Source: Gammaproteobacteria bacterium (GTDB lineage Bacteria > Pseudomonadota > Gammaproteobacteria > Pseudomonadales > Azotimanducaceae). Taken from it: DNA of 13,660 nt. A program made the translations under genes and the position numbers. The stretch spans positions 1-13,660 of the forward strand of contig JAPUJX010000204.1 of assembly GCA_027295975.1 (NCBI GenBank), given 5' to 3'. Positions within the stretch are counted from its first letter, which is position 1; each line of letters opens with the position of its first letter. The notes beneath the pieces are model-generated. The model searched no databases. It was not told the origin of the DNA and worked only from the letters and a program-made list of their open reading frames with translations. This document shows positions 1-6,584 of this stretch, piece after piece.

Positions 1-94
1 CGATTGTTCGTTTCGAACCCAGATTTCGCCTGCTCCAATGATGGCTTGATCTTCGTCGTCTGGAAATCGTTGGCCCGGGAACGTTTTGATCCGT

Positions 95-1507
95 TCAGTT
101 TGCCCCGGGTCTCCAGTTGCCGTGGAAACCGAACGGCACGCGGTGATCGAGGTAGGCTTTTGCCAGCGGTTCCCCGGCCACGTTCCGGGCATCCAGGATC
201 AGCAGGTGGCTCGCCTTCCGCTCGGCACTGTAGACGTTGGCAAGGAGATACCCATCTCCTTCGTCGGCCGTTTCCGAACGGGGCACGAAAACGGGCTCCG
301 AGGTCGCACACGCGCTGCCAACATCGTGAACGTCGATTTTACAGGTCGCATGATCGACATGGGCAATACCGTTGAAACCACCGATGCTGAATTCCGCGTT
401 GTTGTCGCGCGCCATGAAACCATGACGATACTGCATGCCGGTGAAACGCTCATCGAGTCGTGGGAACTCACACGCTACATCATCCAGACGCTCCCACTTG
501 TAGTCGTCTGTATTGCGGGAAAGGTCGAACGTCCAACGGGTAAGCCTCGGTATCGCCTTGTCCGGGTCACCCGGCGTGCCGTCGGGCATCGGAAACAACG
601 GGGCCTGTTCGAACTCGCACACATCACAGGTGACGATGTCGCCTTCGGTGTGGGCGTTCATGGGATGGAATACGTACGACGGATCGCCTCTGAACCAACG
701 CATGTCGTCCACCGAACCATTACGCGGCATGATGCCGATATGGACACCCTTCTCCGGCTCCCACGCGTACGCGGGTGCTCCCGACATGGCCCGCTCCATG
801 GAACCCGTCAGCGGCATGATGGGAAAAATCACATGTTCCCTGGTAACGATGAAATCGTGCACCATCGCCGCGTATGGCGCTTTGAAAGTCTCCGAACGGA
901 TTAACTTGCCTGTTTTATCAACCACGTGAAACGACATGTGTTCGGAGATTAGCCCATCCGCGTTGTAGCCGAAAAACAACATTTCACCTGTCTCATGATC
1001 GATCTTGGGATGAGCGGTCATGGGCCCGCTCAGCTTGCCGTCGAATGTCCAGGCACCTTTCGATTCGAGCGTATCGGGGTCGAGTTCGAACGGTGCGTGA
1101 CCTTCCTCCAACGCGAGGAGCCTGTTGCCGTGCCAGATGACGTTGGTGTTTGCCAGACCATCGGTTTCGATACCTTGAACGCTTTCGTCCGCATCCATTG
1201 GATTGAACGCGGCAAAAAGTGATTTCCCGGCATCGTGTTCCTTGTTCCACTTGACCGTTTTGCACCAGCGGTTTTTGTAAGCAACCCGCCCGTTCTCCAC
1301 GTAGAAGCCATGGATCATTCCATCCCCGGCAAACCAGTGATGTTCTCCCCGCGGGGCAAACTGCGGGTTGGGGCCGTTGCGGAAAAACGTGCCGAACAAG
1401 TCCTTCGGAACCTCACCTTCAATGACGAGATCGTGTGCATCACACTCCATCTGGATGGGTGCGAACCCACCTGTCAGGTTCGGATGATCGGGAAATAGTT
1501 GTGCCAT
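95..1507 (-). CDS. Carotenoid/lignostilbene cleavage oxygenase (RPE65/CCD family)
   Basis: A 470-residue non-heme Fe(II) oxygenase of the retinal pigment epithelial membrane protein family, which splits C=C bonds in carotenoids, apocarotenoids or stilbenes with O2. The length is normal for the family. The four histidines expected to bind iron are visible: H166 (TAHPKID), H217 (MVHDF), H281 (FHPMNAHTEGD) and H462 near the C-terminus (FGFHGNW). The N-terminal FFRNGPNP stretch (about residues 41-48) and the HHWFAGDGMIHG block (56-67) are also typical. No signal peptide is seen, so it is probably cytoplasmic. The ATG follows the tetR stop codon with no gap (TAG then ATG) and has an AGGAG site six bases upstream inside tetR, so the start is secure and translation is probably coupled to tetR. 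The family call is firm. The substrate cannot be read from the sequence; lignostilbene-like or apocarotenoid substrates are both possible. Confidence 0.93.
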   Translation of the reverse strand: MAQLFPDHPNLTGGFAPIQMECDAHDLVIEGEVPKDLFGTFFRNGPNPQFAPRGEHHWFAGDGMIHGFYVENGRVAYKNRWCKTVKWNKEHDAGKSLFAAFNPMDADESVQGIETDGLANTNVIWHGNRLLALEEGHAPFELDPDTLESKGAWTFDGKLSGPMTAHPKIDHETGEMLFFGYNADGLISEHMSFHVVDKTGKLIRSETFKAPYAAMVHDFIVTREHVIFPIMPLTGSMERAMSGAPAYAWEPEKGVHIGIMPRNGSVDDMRWFRGDPSYVFHPMNAHTEGDIVTCDVCEFEQAPLFPMPDGTPGDPDKAIPRLTRWTFDLSRNTDDYKWERLDDVACEFPRLDERFTGMQYRHGFMARDNNAEFSIGGFNGIAHVDHATCKIDVHDVGSACATSEPVFVPRSETADEGDGYLLANVYSAERKASHLLILDARNVAGEPLAKAYLDHRVPFGFHGNWRPGAN

Positions 1508-2212
1508 CTAACTCTCCTCTAATGTTCTTTCCTGTCTGGTCTCGAAGGTCAATTGTTCCTGTGCGCTGCGAACGCGCTGTTCCAATAAACTCCGGGGATT
1601 ACCGCGCACCACGCCAAGCAACACCAGACCCGTGGAATAACGCAACGAGGCTTCGAGCCGATCGTCCCGGACAAGGCCAGCGCTCCAAACCACCGCTGAC
1701 CCGATGCAGGCCGACGTCATCTGCCCGGCAACCTGACCGCAGTGCGCCCACGCCGCGAGCTGTTGCTGCTTTTGCATGATGTGCAACTCACCCGCCATGG
1801 CGCTGGCCAACTGTTCCGCGAGGCGTTGTTGTACGCGGGCGGTGGAATTGATCGAGGTAAAAGCTTCGAGCAACCGGCGATGGTACGCGGCGAGGCTCAG
1901 AATCTGGTCTGCACATCGATCCACAATTTCCAACAGGCGTTCGTAACCCGATGCCACGGCCGACGTCCGGGTCAAATTCAGCATCCCCTGGAGGTGATCC
2001 TCGATGGCCGCGCTGAGCACGCCATCTTTACCGCCAAACTGGTTGTATAACGTCGGGACGCTCACCCCGCAGCGTTTAGCGAGCGCACGCACCGTGACAG
2101 CCTCGTAACCCTGCTCGGCAATCAACTCACGCGCCCTGCTCAGGATGCGGGCACGGCGCTCGATACGTTGTTCGGTGATGAGATCCACGGGCGCATTGTA
2201 CTCCTGTTCCAA
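1508..2212 (-). CDS. TetR/AcrR-family transcriptional regulator
   Basis: About 234 residues, with a typical TetR N-terminal DNA-binding domain: ARILSRARELIAEQGYEAVT (about residues 21-40), then the helix-turn-helix VRALAKRCGVSVPTLYNQFG (41-60). The variable C-terminal ligand and dimer domain gives no clue to the inducer. There is no ATG in frame near the start. Reading begins at TTG (2212) or at GTG (2188); an AGGAG lies 12 bases before the GTG, and the TTG has no clear ribosome site, so the start is uncertain. An in-frame TAA lies a short way upstream of the TTG. The gene sits downstream of the aldo/keto reductase on the same strand, after 109 bases, and abuts the cleavage oxygenase gene. 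An inverted repeat just upstream is a likely self-binding site. By context it probably represses itself and the oxygenase, and perhaps the neighbouring divergent genes. Confidence 0.9.
   Translation of the reverse strand: MEQEYNAPVDLITEQRIERRARILSRARELIAEQGYEAVTVRALAKRCGVSVPTLYNQFGGKDGVLSAAIEDHLQGMLNLTRTSAVASGYERLLEIVDRCADQILSLAAYHRRLLEAFTSINSTARVQQRLAEQLASAMAGELHIMQKQQQLAAWAHCGQVAGQMTSACIGSAVVWSAGLVRDDRLEASLRYSTGLVLLGVVRGNPRSLLEQRVRSAQEQLTFETRQERTLEES
1514..1518 (-). promoter_or_regulatory. Ribosome binding site of the cleavage oxygenase, inside tetR
   Basis: On the minus strand an AGGAG core lies six bases before the oxygenase ATG and within the last codons of the TetR gene. It fixes the oxygenase start and suggests that both proteins come from one transcript. 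Confidence 0.7.
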
Positions 2213-2217
2213 ACAGT

Positions 2218-2231
2218 TTTAACGTGTTAAA
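2218..2231. promoter_or_regulatory. Candidate TetR operator (inverted repeat)
   Basis: TTTAACGTGTTAAA has perfect six-base arms (TTTAAC/GTTAAA) around two central bases. It lies between the candidate -10 box and the start of tetR, where a bound repressor would block transcription. A further GTTAAA half-site lies at 2245-2250, 19 bases away. Size and position suit a TetR-family operator, but the assignment is inferred from position. Confidence 0.55.
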
Positions 2232-2250
2232 GCTACTATAATTCGTTAAA

Positions 2251-2256
2251 ATTATA
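2251..2256 (-). promoter_or_regulatory. Candidate -10 box of the tetR-oxygenase promoter
   Basis: The minus strand reads TATAAT, a perfect sigma-70 -10 hexamer, about 40 bases upstream of the TTG start of tetR. The matching -35 position (TTATGG at 17-base spacing) is weak, as is usual for regulated promoters. It would give tetR and the oxygenase their own transcript, apart from the aldo/keto reductase. Confidence 0.4.
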
Positions 2257-2321
2257 CTACGCAGCGGTCGGGGCCATAACACGATCGTGCAGGAAGGCAA
2301 GCCTGGACGGACCCCCAAGGT

Positions 2322-3407
2322 TTACGCGAAATATTGCTGTGATGTCGCGGCGGCGATGAAATTTTCTTTGAGATGCAGGAAATTCTGCATGTCGGCATTA
2401 ACCACATCCATGCCATTTTCCAGTACGTAGGCATAACTACGCTGAAAGTCGGAAAGTTGCGACTTGAGGAACCGCTCATCGTAGTGCGCGTTGAACGCAG
2501 TGGAATCACCACGACCCGCAAACATTCGACCGGCCAGCATTCTACCCGCCTTCATGCCGATCAAACCCATGCCGGACTCGCGCGCTCTGGCAAGCAACGG
2601 TTGCAACGCCTTCAGGTTTGGCGTCCCGGCCAGAATGTTCTTGTCCTTCCAGTCGTACCAGCCAGCGGGCGTGATCGCCAGCATGGCGAGATCGTACCAG
2701 CCGCGGTCGACGGCGGTTTCCAATACCCTCTGGGCATTCTGATGCGTGCTTACGCCCCAATGGCTGACCTTGCCGGCCTGCTTGGCCTTCTGGAACGCAT
2801 TGTAAAACTCTTCGCTGCCCACGATGTACGGGTTGTTCGAACCCATCAGGTAATAGGCATCCACGTGATCCACGTCCAACTCGCGCAGGCTCTCGTCCAT
2901 CAACTCGAGCCAGGACGCTGCTCCGGTTTTGGCCTGGGCCACCGTGATCTCCTCCTCCGGTTCCACATCGAGGTACACCATCGCCTTGGAGATCAGGAAA
3001 ATATCGTCCCGGTGTTTCTTGACGAAAGGCGCGAGGTTGCGTTCAGCCTTGTTGTAATAACGGCTGGTGCCAACGTCGAAAACGTTTACCCCGGCCTCGA
3101 AAGCCGTCTCCAGCAACCGGTCCGCGGGGCGGCGGGAAAGCGTGGCGCCACAACCAAAAATCAACCGGCTGGCATTGAAGTTGGTGCGACCGAGGGTACG
3201 GTAGGTCATTCCCGGCCATGCCGGCGCCTCGCCGACGGTCTCCTTCGCTTCCGCGATGGCGGCACGCAGATCGCCCGAGCGAAACAGGGCATACCCACCG
3301 ACGCTGGCGTACGCACCCAACATACTCAGGTATTGCACGAACTTCCTGCGATTCGTTAGTCCGGCATGATTGATTTTAGCCTTTTGCTCGAGTTGATTAC
3401 CTAACAT
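2322..3407 (-). CDS. Aldo/keto reductase-like protein with twin-arginine-like N-terminus
   Basis: A 361-residue protein with an aldo/keto reductase (NADPH-dependent TIM barrel) fold. YRTLGRTNFNASRLIFGCG (69-87) is the usual first strand, FEAGVNVFD (103-111) carries the catalytic Asp111, Tyr117/118 follow, and FLISKAM holds the active-site Lys141. The family has a catalytic His at the end of the VDxYxLH strand. Here the strand reads VDAYYLMGS, so Met188 takes the place of His. The N-terminus has NRRKFVQYLS followed by a hydrophobic stretch (about 19-42), which resembles a Tat signal or anchor, so the protein may be exported already folded with its cofactor. The gene is first of three on this strand and divergent from the secreted-protein operon. 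With the His missing, it could be a reductase of altered pH dependence or a non-classical member; the substrate is unknown. No strong ribosome site precedes the ATG. Confidence 0.87.
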   Translation of the reverse strand: MLGNQLEQKAKINHAGLTNRRKFVQYLSMLGAYASVGGYALFRSGDLRAAIAEAKETVGEAPAWPGMTYRTLGRTNFNASRLIFGCGATLSRRPADRLLETAFEAGVNVFDVGTSRYYNKAERNLAPFVKKHRDDIFLISKAMVYLDVEPEEEITVAQAKTGAASWLELMDESLRELDVDHVDAYYLMGSNNPYIVGSEEFYNAFQKAKQAGKVSHWGVSTHQNAQRVLETAVDRGWYDLAMLAITPAGWYDWKDKNILAGTPNLKALQPLLARARESGMGLIGMKAGRMLAGRMFAGRGDSTAFNAHYDERFLKSQLSDFQRSYAYVLENGMDVVNADMQNFLHLKENFIAAATSQQYFA

Positions 3408-3542
3408 GATGTTGTCTCGTCGCTTATGTTCCGATGCTCGATCATTCTACGTTTCGTGAGATGACACTTCAACGGACCCACCTGAGCAGTTGACTTTGCG
3501 CCGACTCGAATGTTTCCATCGATTGGGTAGAAGGAATATCGG
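3408..3542. promoter_or_regulatory. Divergent control region between reductase and secreted-protein operon
   Basis: A 135-base gap between two start codons facing away from each other, so it must hold promoters for both directions. A TTGACT (-35-like) lies at 3490-3495 on the plus strand, but no good -10 hexamer follows at 17 bases. I found no copy of the TTTAAC/GTTAAA repeat that precedes tetR. Confidence 0.5.
3529..3535 (+). promoter_or_regulatory. Ribosome binding site of the first secreted paralogue
   Basis: AGAAGGA lies seven bases before the ATG at 3543 and supports that start. Confidence 0.65.
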
Positions 3543-4433
3543 ATGAAAAAAGCTATTCAGACCTTTCTGGTCGGCATTACCGCTGTGGCGGCAACCATGG
3601 GGCCAGCAACCGCCTCCGCCGCCAGCCCGGGTGCAGAAACCGAAGAGCAGGTTTACGTTGCACCCCGAGGACCAAACGGCAATCCCGACCTGAACGGGGT
3701 CTGGCAGGTATTAAATACCGCCAATTATGACATTCAGGCGCATACGGCCCGGGCGGCGATGGCGATGGCTCCCGGCCAGTTCGGACCGATCCCCAGTAAG
3801 GAGGTTGTCGCTCTCGGTGCGGTCGGTTCGGTTCCCGCCGGTTTCGGTGTGGTGGAAGGCGACGAAATTCCATACCAGGACTGGGCTGCCGCGAAAAAGA
3901 TCGAAAATCAGCAAAACTGGCTGCAGTCCGACCCCGAGATCAAGTGTTATCTACCCGGGGTGCCCCGGGCAACGTACATGCCCTACCCGTTCCAGATATT
4001 CCACAGCGAACAAGCGATTTTTTTTGCTTACGAATATGCCGGGGCAACGCGCAACATTTATCTGACCGACCCGGGTGAAGCCCCCACCGATTCCTGGATG
4101 GGGCAATCGTTTGGCCATTGGGAAGGCGACACACTGGTAATCGAAGTCAGCGGTTTTAATGGTCAGACGTGGCTGGATCGTGCCGGTAACTTCCACAGTG
4201 ATGCGTTACACGTCGTGGAACGATATACGCCAAACAGCGATAACACGATGTATTACGAAGCAACCATCTCCGACGCCAACGTTTTTACCCGGCCCTGGAA
4301 GATGAGCATGACGCTGTATCGCCGGGTCGGTCGCGACGCCCAGTTACAACAATTCAAATGCGTGGAATTTGTCGAAGAGTTAATGTACGGGGACCTGCGC
4401 AAGGTGCCCAGCGAACGAATCCAGTCGGAGTAG
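3543..4433 (+). CDS. Secreted protein of unknown function, PDLxGxW/GHWEGDTLV family (paralogue 1)
   Basis: A 296-residue protein with a Sec signal peptide: MKKAIQTF, a hydrophobic core, then TASAAS, with cleavage near residues 25-27. It should act in the periplasm or outside the cell. The mature part opens with NPDLNGVW (47-54). A centre with GQSFGHWEGDTLVIEVSGF (187-205) is followed by HVVERYTP (223-230) and TRPWKMSMTLYRR (249-261), a beta-rich pattern. Two cysteines, C135 (IKCYLPG) and C273 (FKCVEF), correspond in position to the two conserved cysteines of the next gene and may form a disulfide. I know this architecture only as uncharacterised secreted proteins common in acidobacteria and marine proteobacteria; I cannot assign a reaction. 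It is the first gene of a three-gene operon, seven bases from the second, and divergent from the reductase-tetR-oxygenase set, which suggests a shared pathway. The start is supported by the ribosome site. Confidence 0.85.
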   Translation: MKKAIQTFLVGITAVAATMGPATASAASPGAETEEQVYVAPRGPNGNPDLNGVWQVLNTANYDIQAHTARAAMAMAPGQFGPIPSKEVVALGAVGSVPAGFGVVEGDEIPYQDWAAAKKIENQQNWLQSDPEIKCYLPGVPRATYMPYPFQIFHSEQAIFFAYEYAGATRNIYLTDPGEAPTDSWMGQSFGHWEGDTLVIEVSGFNGQTWLDRAGNFHSDALHVVERYTPNSDNTMYYEATISDANVFTRPWKMSMTLYRRVGRDAQLQQFKCVEFVEELMYGDLRKVPSERIQSE

Positions 4434-4440
4434 GGAATAA

Positions 4441-5523
4441 GTGGTGATGTTTATCGACAGTAAACGGGGTGCCGGGCGGTATCTGCGGCGCACCACAACC
4501 GCGCTTGGCATTACACTCGCGATGGTGACTATCACCCTTGCGACCCGAGCCAATGAAGAGACGTCCAATGACGTGTCCGAAAACTGGTCCGCACCGCGTA
4601 CCTATTATGGTGCGCCGGACCTCCAGGGTATCTGGACAAATGCAACCATCACCACCCTGGTTAGGCCCAACGACGCGGACAGCCTCGTCATCAGCGCCGA
4701 AGAGGCAAAAAAATGGGAGAAGCGTCAGGCCAATTTTATCGATCAGTTCGACACGGTAGCCGAAGGCGACCTGCCCGCGGGCTCCGACCCGGGCGGCTAC
4801 AACGCGTTCTGGATCGATCCCGGCACCAAAATGGCCGTGCTCGAGGGAGAGATTCGCACGTCGCTGATCGTCGATCCACCCAATGGCAAAATACCGTATC
4901 GCCTCGGTGCGCATCTGAAACTATTCGAGTTTTTGCGCCGTGTCGGGGCTGGGTTCGACGGTCCTGAAGAACGTCCCCTGGGTGAACGATGTATTGTCGG
5001 CTTTGGCTCCACCGGCGGACCTCCCATGCTGCCAGTGCTCTACAACAACCATTACCAGATTGTGCAATCGCGAGACACCGTGATGATCCACGTCGAGATG
5101 AACCACGATGCGCGCATCATCCGCTTGAACGATACCCACCCCGCCAGACACATACGCAAATGGATGGGCGATTCCATCGGCCACTGGGAAGGTGACACCC
5201 TGGTCGTGGAAACGACAAATTTTACCCCGGGACAGAGCTATCGCGCTGCCATTCGTCACCAACTCTACACGACAGAAGATTTGAAAGTCACCGAACGATT
5301 TACCCGTGTTGCCGAGAAGCAGATTCGCTACGAATTCACGATGGACGATCCGGGTGCATTTACCCGCACGTGGCGGGCCGAGATGCCGCTAAATGCGGCC
5401 GATGGCCCCATGTATGAATACGCCTGCCATGAAGGTAACTATGCGTTACCGGGCATTCTTGCCGGCGCGCGTTACGATGAGGAAAAAGCCGCGAAGCTCG
5501 CTGACAGCGGAGGTGAGGAGTGA
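4441..5523 (+). CDS. Secreted protein of unknown function, PDLxGxW/GHWEGDTLV family (paralogue 2)
   Basis: Up to 360 residues and clearly related to the gene before it. Shared points are APDLQGIW (58-65), WMGDSIGHWEGDTLVVET (241-258), KVTERFTR (282-289) and TRTWRAEMPL (308-317). The C-terminus YEYACHEGNYALPGILAGAR is the form I recall from the wider family. Cysteines at C184 (GERCIVGF) and C329 (YACHEGN) match the pair in paralogue 1. The N-terminus has a basic stretch (KRGAGRYLRR) and then a hydrophobic segment (about 18-36) ending LATRA, a signal peptide or anchor. The start is ambiguous among GTG 4441, GTG 4444 and ATG 4447; the change is only two residues. The GGAG of the upstream stop region is 10 bases from GTG 4441. 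It is longer than paralogue 1, with an extra segment at about 80-180. The last codon overlaps the next gene's start. Function is unknown. Confidence 0.85.
   Translation: MVMFIDSKRGAGRYLRRTTTALGITLAMVTITLATRANEETSNDVSENWSAPRTYYGAPDLQGIWTNATITTLVRPNDADSLVISAEEAKKWEKRQANFIDQFDTVAEGDLPAGSDPGGYNAFWIDPGTKMAVLEGEIRTSLIVDPPNGKIPYRLGAHLKLFEFLRRVGAGFDGPEERPLGERCIVGFGSTGGPPMLPVLYNNHYQIVQSRDTVMIHVEMNHDARIIRLNDTHPARHIRKWMGDSIGHWEGDTLVVETTNFTPGQSYRAAIRHQLYTTEDLKVTERFTRVAEKQIRYEFTMDDPGAFTRTWRAEMPLNAADGPMYEYACHEGNYALPGILAGARYDEEKAAKLADSGGEE
5509..5513 (+). promoter_or_regulatory. Strong ribosome binding site of the DUF6152-type gene
   Basis: GGAGG lies six bases before the GTG at 5520 and inside the 3' end of the preceding gene. 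It supports the unusual GTG start and translational coupling. Confidence 0.7.
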
Positions 5524-5966
5524 ACGGCTCACACCTGAAGATATTGACGGCGATGCTGCTGGCCGCAGGTCTCGGCGCATCCGTACCCGCTTTTGCACAT
5601 CACGCCTTCGCCGCCGAATTCGACGGCGACGCACCCGTACATCTGCGTGGCAAAGTCACTCGGGTCGAGTGGATCAACCCCCACGCCTGGGTGCATCTGG
5701 CCGTCGAGCAGGAAGACGGCAGCACCCAGGAATGGATGGTTGAAGGCGGCACACCGAACACCCTGCTGCGCATAGGAATCACCAAAAACTCCCTCGTACC
5801 CGGTACGGAGATCATCGTTCGCGGCTACCAAAGCAAAGATCACCGGTGCCGTCCAGCCTGCAAGGCGAACGGCCGGGACATCACATTCCCCGATGGACGT
5901 AAACTGTTCATGGGCTCGTCCGGTACTGGCGCCCCGCGGGACGGGGCGGATCCAAAAGAAAAATAA
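5520..5966 (+). CDS. Small secreted DUF6152-family protein
   Basis: A 148-residue exported protein. It starts at GTG in a 4-base GTGA overlap with the upstream stop, behind a strong GGAGG site. The signal peptide runs to PAFA (residue 26), so the mature chain would begin with His27-His28 (HHAFAAEFD). Family hallmarks follow: LRGKVTRVEWINPHAWVHL (42-60), WMVEGGTPNTLLRIGI (72-87), VPGTEIIVRGYQSKD (93-107), then a CRPAC pair (C110, C114) and a short charged tail. The pattern fits DUF6152, a small beta-barrel family (OB-like in my estimate) with no defined function. Members often sit beside PDLxGxW secreted proteins, as here. The histidine at the predicted mature N-terminus and the conserved NPHAW histidine (H55) could bind metal; that is inference. 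Confidence 0.85.
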   Translation: MNGSHLKILTAMLLAAGLGASVPAFAHHAFAAEFDGDAPVHLRGKVTRVEWINPHAWVHLAVEQEDGSTQEWMVEGGTPNTLLRIGITKNSLVPGTEIIVRGYQSKDHRCRPACKANGRDITFPDGRKLFMGSSGTGAPRDGADPKEK

Positions 5967-5996
5967 CGGGGTTTACCTTACAACCACACAACCCGG

Positions 5997-6584
5997 CTAC
6001 CTCGAATCGCGAACCCCCGTGACTTCGTAGTCGACCGACCCACCCCCGCGAAACTCCGTCGCCCCGCTGTAGAACCCGGCGCTCACTAATTTCAGGGTGA
6101 CATCGTCGGTCCCACGGTTCTCCCAGAACCAGCCGTGGATACCGGAAAAGGGTGCGATGTAGGTGCCGTTGTCGCCCTGGGTGCGTTCCTTGGCAAAAGT
6201 TTCGGCATAACCATCCGGCGCGCCATCCGGTTCACTGTGCATGTCGAAAAGCAGTGTACCGGTGGCTTCCCAGGAATAGAGCATGCTGCCGCCTTCCTCT
6301 ATGCGGTATTTGTACTCCACCGATTCGAACGGCCCAAGCGTGAACTCAACCGAATTTACGCTGTATGGCGTTTCCTGTGACGTCAAAGTGCTGGAACCGG
6401 GTTCGGCAAGAGCACCAAGACCCAGGGCAGCCCCGGTACCGAGCGGGTCCATCCCATACTCGGCGGGCAGGACCAGCGTGACGAGCACTATCGCCGCGCC
6501 TGACAAGGCAGCTCCCGTTGCGATTCCCATCTTGCGCCTGGAAACTCCGCCCGCCCCCGCCGAGTTTTCCTCCGCGCCCGTCAC
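5997..6584 (-). CDS. Single-pass 'transmembrane anchor' protein next to HupE
   Basis: A 195-residue protein with a basic N-terminus (SRRKMG, 15-20), one transmembrane segment (about 21-40) ending LPAEYGMDPLGTGAALGL, and a soluble beta-rich domain that should face the periplasm. This domain contains YKYRIEEGGSMLYSWEA (91-107), LFDMHSEPDGAPDGYAETF (112-130) and GTYIAPFSGIHGWFWENRG (140-158). The VLPAEYGxDPxG segment and the His/Trp-rich end match proteins annotated only as 'transmembrane anchor protein', often found beside HupE/UreJ-like or metal-related genes. The start is GTG at 6584, sharing GTGA with the hupE-like stop, so the two are translationally coupled. Function is unknown. H117, H150 and nearby Trp residues could bind a ligand or metal. 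Confidence 0.82.
   Translation of the reverse strand: MTGAEENSAGAGGVSRRKMGIATGAALSGAAIVLVTLVLPAEYGMDPLGTGAALGLGALAEPGSSTLTSQETPYSVNSVEFTLGPFESVEYKYRIEEGGSMLYSWEATGTLLFDMHSEPDGAPDGYAETFAKERTQGDNGTYIAPFSGIHGWFWENRGTDDVTLKLVSAGFYSGATEFRGGGSVDYEVTGVRDSR

Noticed and set aside
86-904. Long plus-strand reading frame (272 codons)
   Set aside because: It lies opposite the well-supported cleavage oxygenase, and its translation has no recognisable domain or signal.
2373-3359. Plus-strand reading frame of 328 codons
   Set aside because: It is antisense to the aldo/keto reductase, which has clear family motifs; it is rich in Arg, His and Val as expected of a shadow frame.
4354-4914. Minus-strand reading frame of 186 codons across the junction of the two secreted paralogues
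   Set aside because: Both plus-strand genes show signal peptides and shared motifs; the antisense product shows none.
5967-5995. Imperfect stem (CGGGgTT / AACCCG) between convergent stops
   Set aside because: It is short, has a bulge and a long loop, and no T-run follows on either strand, so I do not call a terminator.
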